NCBI GenBank assembly: GCA_947628025.1
Contig: CANQYH010000179.1
Span: forward strand, 1-6,535
DNA: 6,535 bases
Reading direction: 5' to 3'
DNA from: an uncultured Lachnospiraceae bacterium
GTDB taxonomy: Bacteria; Bacillota; Clostridia; Lachnospirales; Lachnospiraceae
The notes beneath the pieces were generated by a model. It was given only the letters and a program-made list of their open reading frames with translations, was not told the DNA's origin and ran no database searches. The translations under genes were made by a program, and so were the position numbers. Numbering within the stretch: the stretch's first letter is position 1; every line of letters begins with the position of its first letter. Shown here one piece after another: positions 5,056 to 6,535 of this stretch.

Positions 5056-6535
5056 CTACAACAGCCCGAACAATCCCTCCACCGCTGCCGTCTTCTTCAC
5101 ATATTCTTCCATGGCCCGCCTAAGCCCCGGTTCCTCTTTCAGTTCCATAAACATGGACATCTGGTTCAGCAGACGGAACCGGCTGTCCTCCCCCTCCGTC
5201 TTCCGGTCGCAGGTCAGACTGCTTTCCTCCATCAGGACTTTTTCCTGGCCTTTCTGTTCGTAGATCCGGTATTCCATGACCTCGCCCTCAAACAGGATCT
5301 TCTGCCGGATGAAAATGCCCTGGTATACCCGTTTCATATCCTCGCTGTGGAAACGCTCCTCCAGCGGCCGGATGCGCACCTGCAGGTCGACCCGGGAATC
5401 TTTCTTCCCGAAATACTGCAGGATCGCCTTGTCCATCACGTCCTCGGGGATCCGGATGTGCTTCGCCAGCGGCTTGAAATGCGGAAATACCATCCCCTCC
5501 TCCAGGAGGATATCCACGATCGTCTGGCACAGGCTCTGCTGCATGTCCGTCAGATGCTCCTGGACCGAATAATATTTGGACAGGGCCAGCAAATAGATCG
5601 TGGAAAGCTTCTCTTTTCCGGAAGCTTTCTGTATCATGTTTTCCAGATAGCGGAAGACTTCCTCGCCCGCCGGCTTATTCTCCAGAAAATACGCGCTGCT
5701 CTTCATCGTAAAGTACGCCTTTACAATGCTCTCGCTGGTCTTCTTCCTCTCCGCATACATGGCGAACACGCGGTCCATCCGGTCGGTCTCATCGGAGAAC
5801 AGCATCTGCGCCAGGAGCCGCTCCTCCAGATCGTAGGTCTCCACATGCTCCGCCACGCTCTGGACCAGCAGCCGGTACATCTGACCGGTGCTCCCGTTAA
5901 AATGCTCGCACAGATAATCCAGGATCACGCTGTCGGCTTTCTCCGCCTCAAACACCGCGAAAGACAGCTTCAAAAGCATCTCATCCTGATCGAACAGCTG
6001 GTTCAGGATCATACGGCTGCAGAGCCTGCGCAGATAAGACGCCGAAACCGGGCAGAAATATTTCTGAATCATCCGGTAGGCTTCTTTCAAATACCCGTAA
6101 CTGATCAGGATCTGGCACATGGACGTCCTCTGCTCCCGCGAAAGCAGATCTTTCTCTACGGTAAACAGCGGCGCCATGTTCCGGTCCATGTCCGTCTCGG
6201 TCTCTTCCGCCAGCAGTTCCTCATAATAGCGCAGGATCTGTCCCGCCAGCGCTTTGCGGTAAAGGGGATGGAGCCGCAGCTTTTCCATGGCCTGGCTGAT
6301 GATCTGGATGTCCTCCTCCCCGGGCCTGTCCTTTTCCAGCGCTTTCCGGCAGGCTCCCAAAAGAAGCATGGGCTGCTCCGGATACATCTCAAAACACTTT
6401 TCCATCAGTTCCGGTTTGTCCAGCACCGGCAGCTTCAGATGGCTGACCGCCGCATAGCGGTTCCCGTAGGCGTCCGCAAACAGGATCCGGCTCCCCTCAA
6501 AATACACCGGCACGTAAGCGACGCCGTCGCTCAGC
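5056..6535 (-). CDS. Large helical-repeat protein, C-terminal part (DUF5717-like)
   Basis: The reading frame is open to the right edge, so this is the last 492 residues of a longer protein. A GTG at 6513 could start the frame, but it lies within a continuous conserved-looking segment (VAYVPVYFEGSRILFADAYG) and has no visible ribosome binding site in the 22 bases available, so I treat it as internal. After that short beta segment, visible residues of about 35-375 are almost all amphipathic helices in pairs, as in TPR or alpha-solenoid scaffolds (for example SYGYLKEAYRMIQKYF). A beta-rich module follows (about 380-445: VDLQVRIRPLEERF, then MEYRIYEQKGQEKVLMEESS), then a helical tail ending GLFGLL. 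There is no membrane segment in the visible part. I recall this arrangement as the DUF5717 family of Lachnospiraceae, proteins of about 1000 residues encoded next to DUF5716; this is from memory. It is 14 bases upstream of the Hsp70-like gene, and its stop codon overlaps that gene's ribosome binding site. Confidence 0.85.
   Translation of the reverse strand, partial: LSDGVAYVPVYFEGSRILFADAYGNRYAAVSHLKLPVLDKPELMEKCFEMYPEQPMLLLGACRKALEKDRPGEEDIQIISQAMEKLRLHPLYRKALAGQILRYYEELLAEETETDMDRNMAPLFTVEKDLLSREQRTSMCQILISYGYLKEAYRMIQKYFCPVSASYLRRLCSRMILNQLFDQDEMLLKLSFAVFEAEKADSVILDYLCEHFNGSTGQMYRLLVQSVAEHVETYDLEERLLAQMLFSDETDRMDRVFAMYAERKKTSESIVKAYFTMKSSAYFLENKPAGEEVFRYLENMIQKASGKEKLSTIYLLALSKYYSVQEHLTDMQQSLCQTIVDILLEEGMVFPHFKPLAKHIRIPEDVMDKAILQYFGKKDSRVDLQVRIRPLEERFHSEDMKRVYQGIFIRQKILFEGEVMEYRIYEQKGQEKVLMEESSLTCDRKTEGEDSRFRLLNQMSMFMELKEEPGLRRAMEEYVKKTAAVEGLFGLL

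Overview
The window looks like chromosomal DNA from a GC-rich member of the Lachnospiraceae or a close clostridial relative. The evidence is the pairing of an argininosuccinate synthase gene with a block of minus-strand genes of a kind I remember from Lachnospiraceae (proteins resembling the DUF5717 and DUF5716 families), a Gram-positive style lipoprotein, and strong AGGAGG-type ribosome binding sites. The genus cannot be fixed from this sequence. I see no mobile element, tRNA, rRNA or CRISPR array, and base composition is even across the window.

Layout. At the left edge (2-490, plus strand) is the 3' end of argG. It converges on the minus-strand genes, and the 88-base gap between them holds one strong hairpin (520-557) that can serve as terminator from both sides. 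Everything else is on the minus strand. In transcription order, right to left: the C-terminal part of a large helical-repeat protein resembling DUF5717 (6535-5056, its start lies outside the window); a degenerate Hsp70-like protein resembling DUF5716 (5041-3419); a small TPR-like protein (3422-2610); a cell-wall amidase with a C-terminal SPOR domain and no signal peptide (2537-1755); and a lipoprotein with a heptad coiled coil, an OB-fold-like domain and an acidic tail (1592-579).

How they may work together. The first three minus-strand genes are tightly coupled (a 14-base gap, then a 4-base ATGA overlap), so they probably form one operon and one functional unit: a large scaffold, an Hsp70-fold protein with eroded nucleotide-binding motifs, and a TPR adaptor. 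The amidase follows after 72 bases that contain a candidate sporulation (SigK/SigE-like) promoter. Its architecture matches Bacillus CwlC, a mother-cell autolysin of late sporulation, so it may be expressed separately. The lipoprotein has its own good SigA promoter. The Hsp70-like/TPR/DUF5717 cluster is the best candidate here for an undescribed system; its function cannot be read from the sequence.
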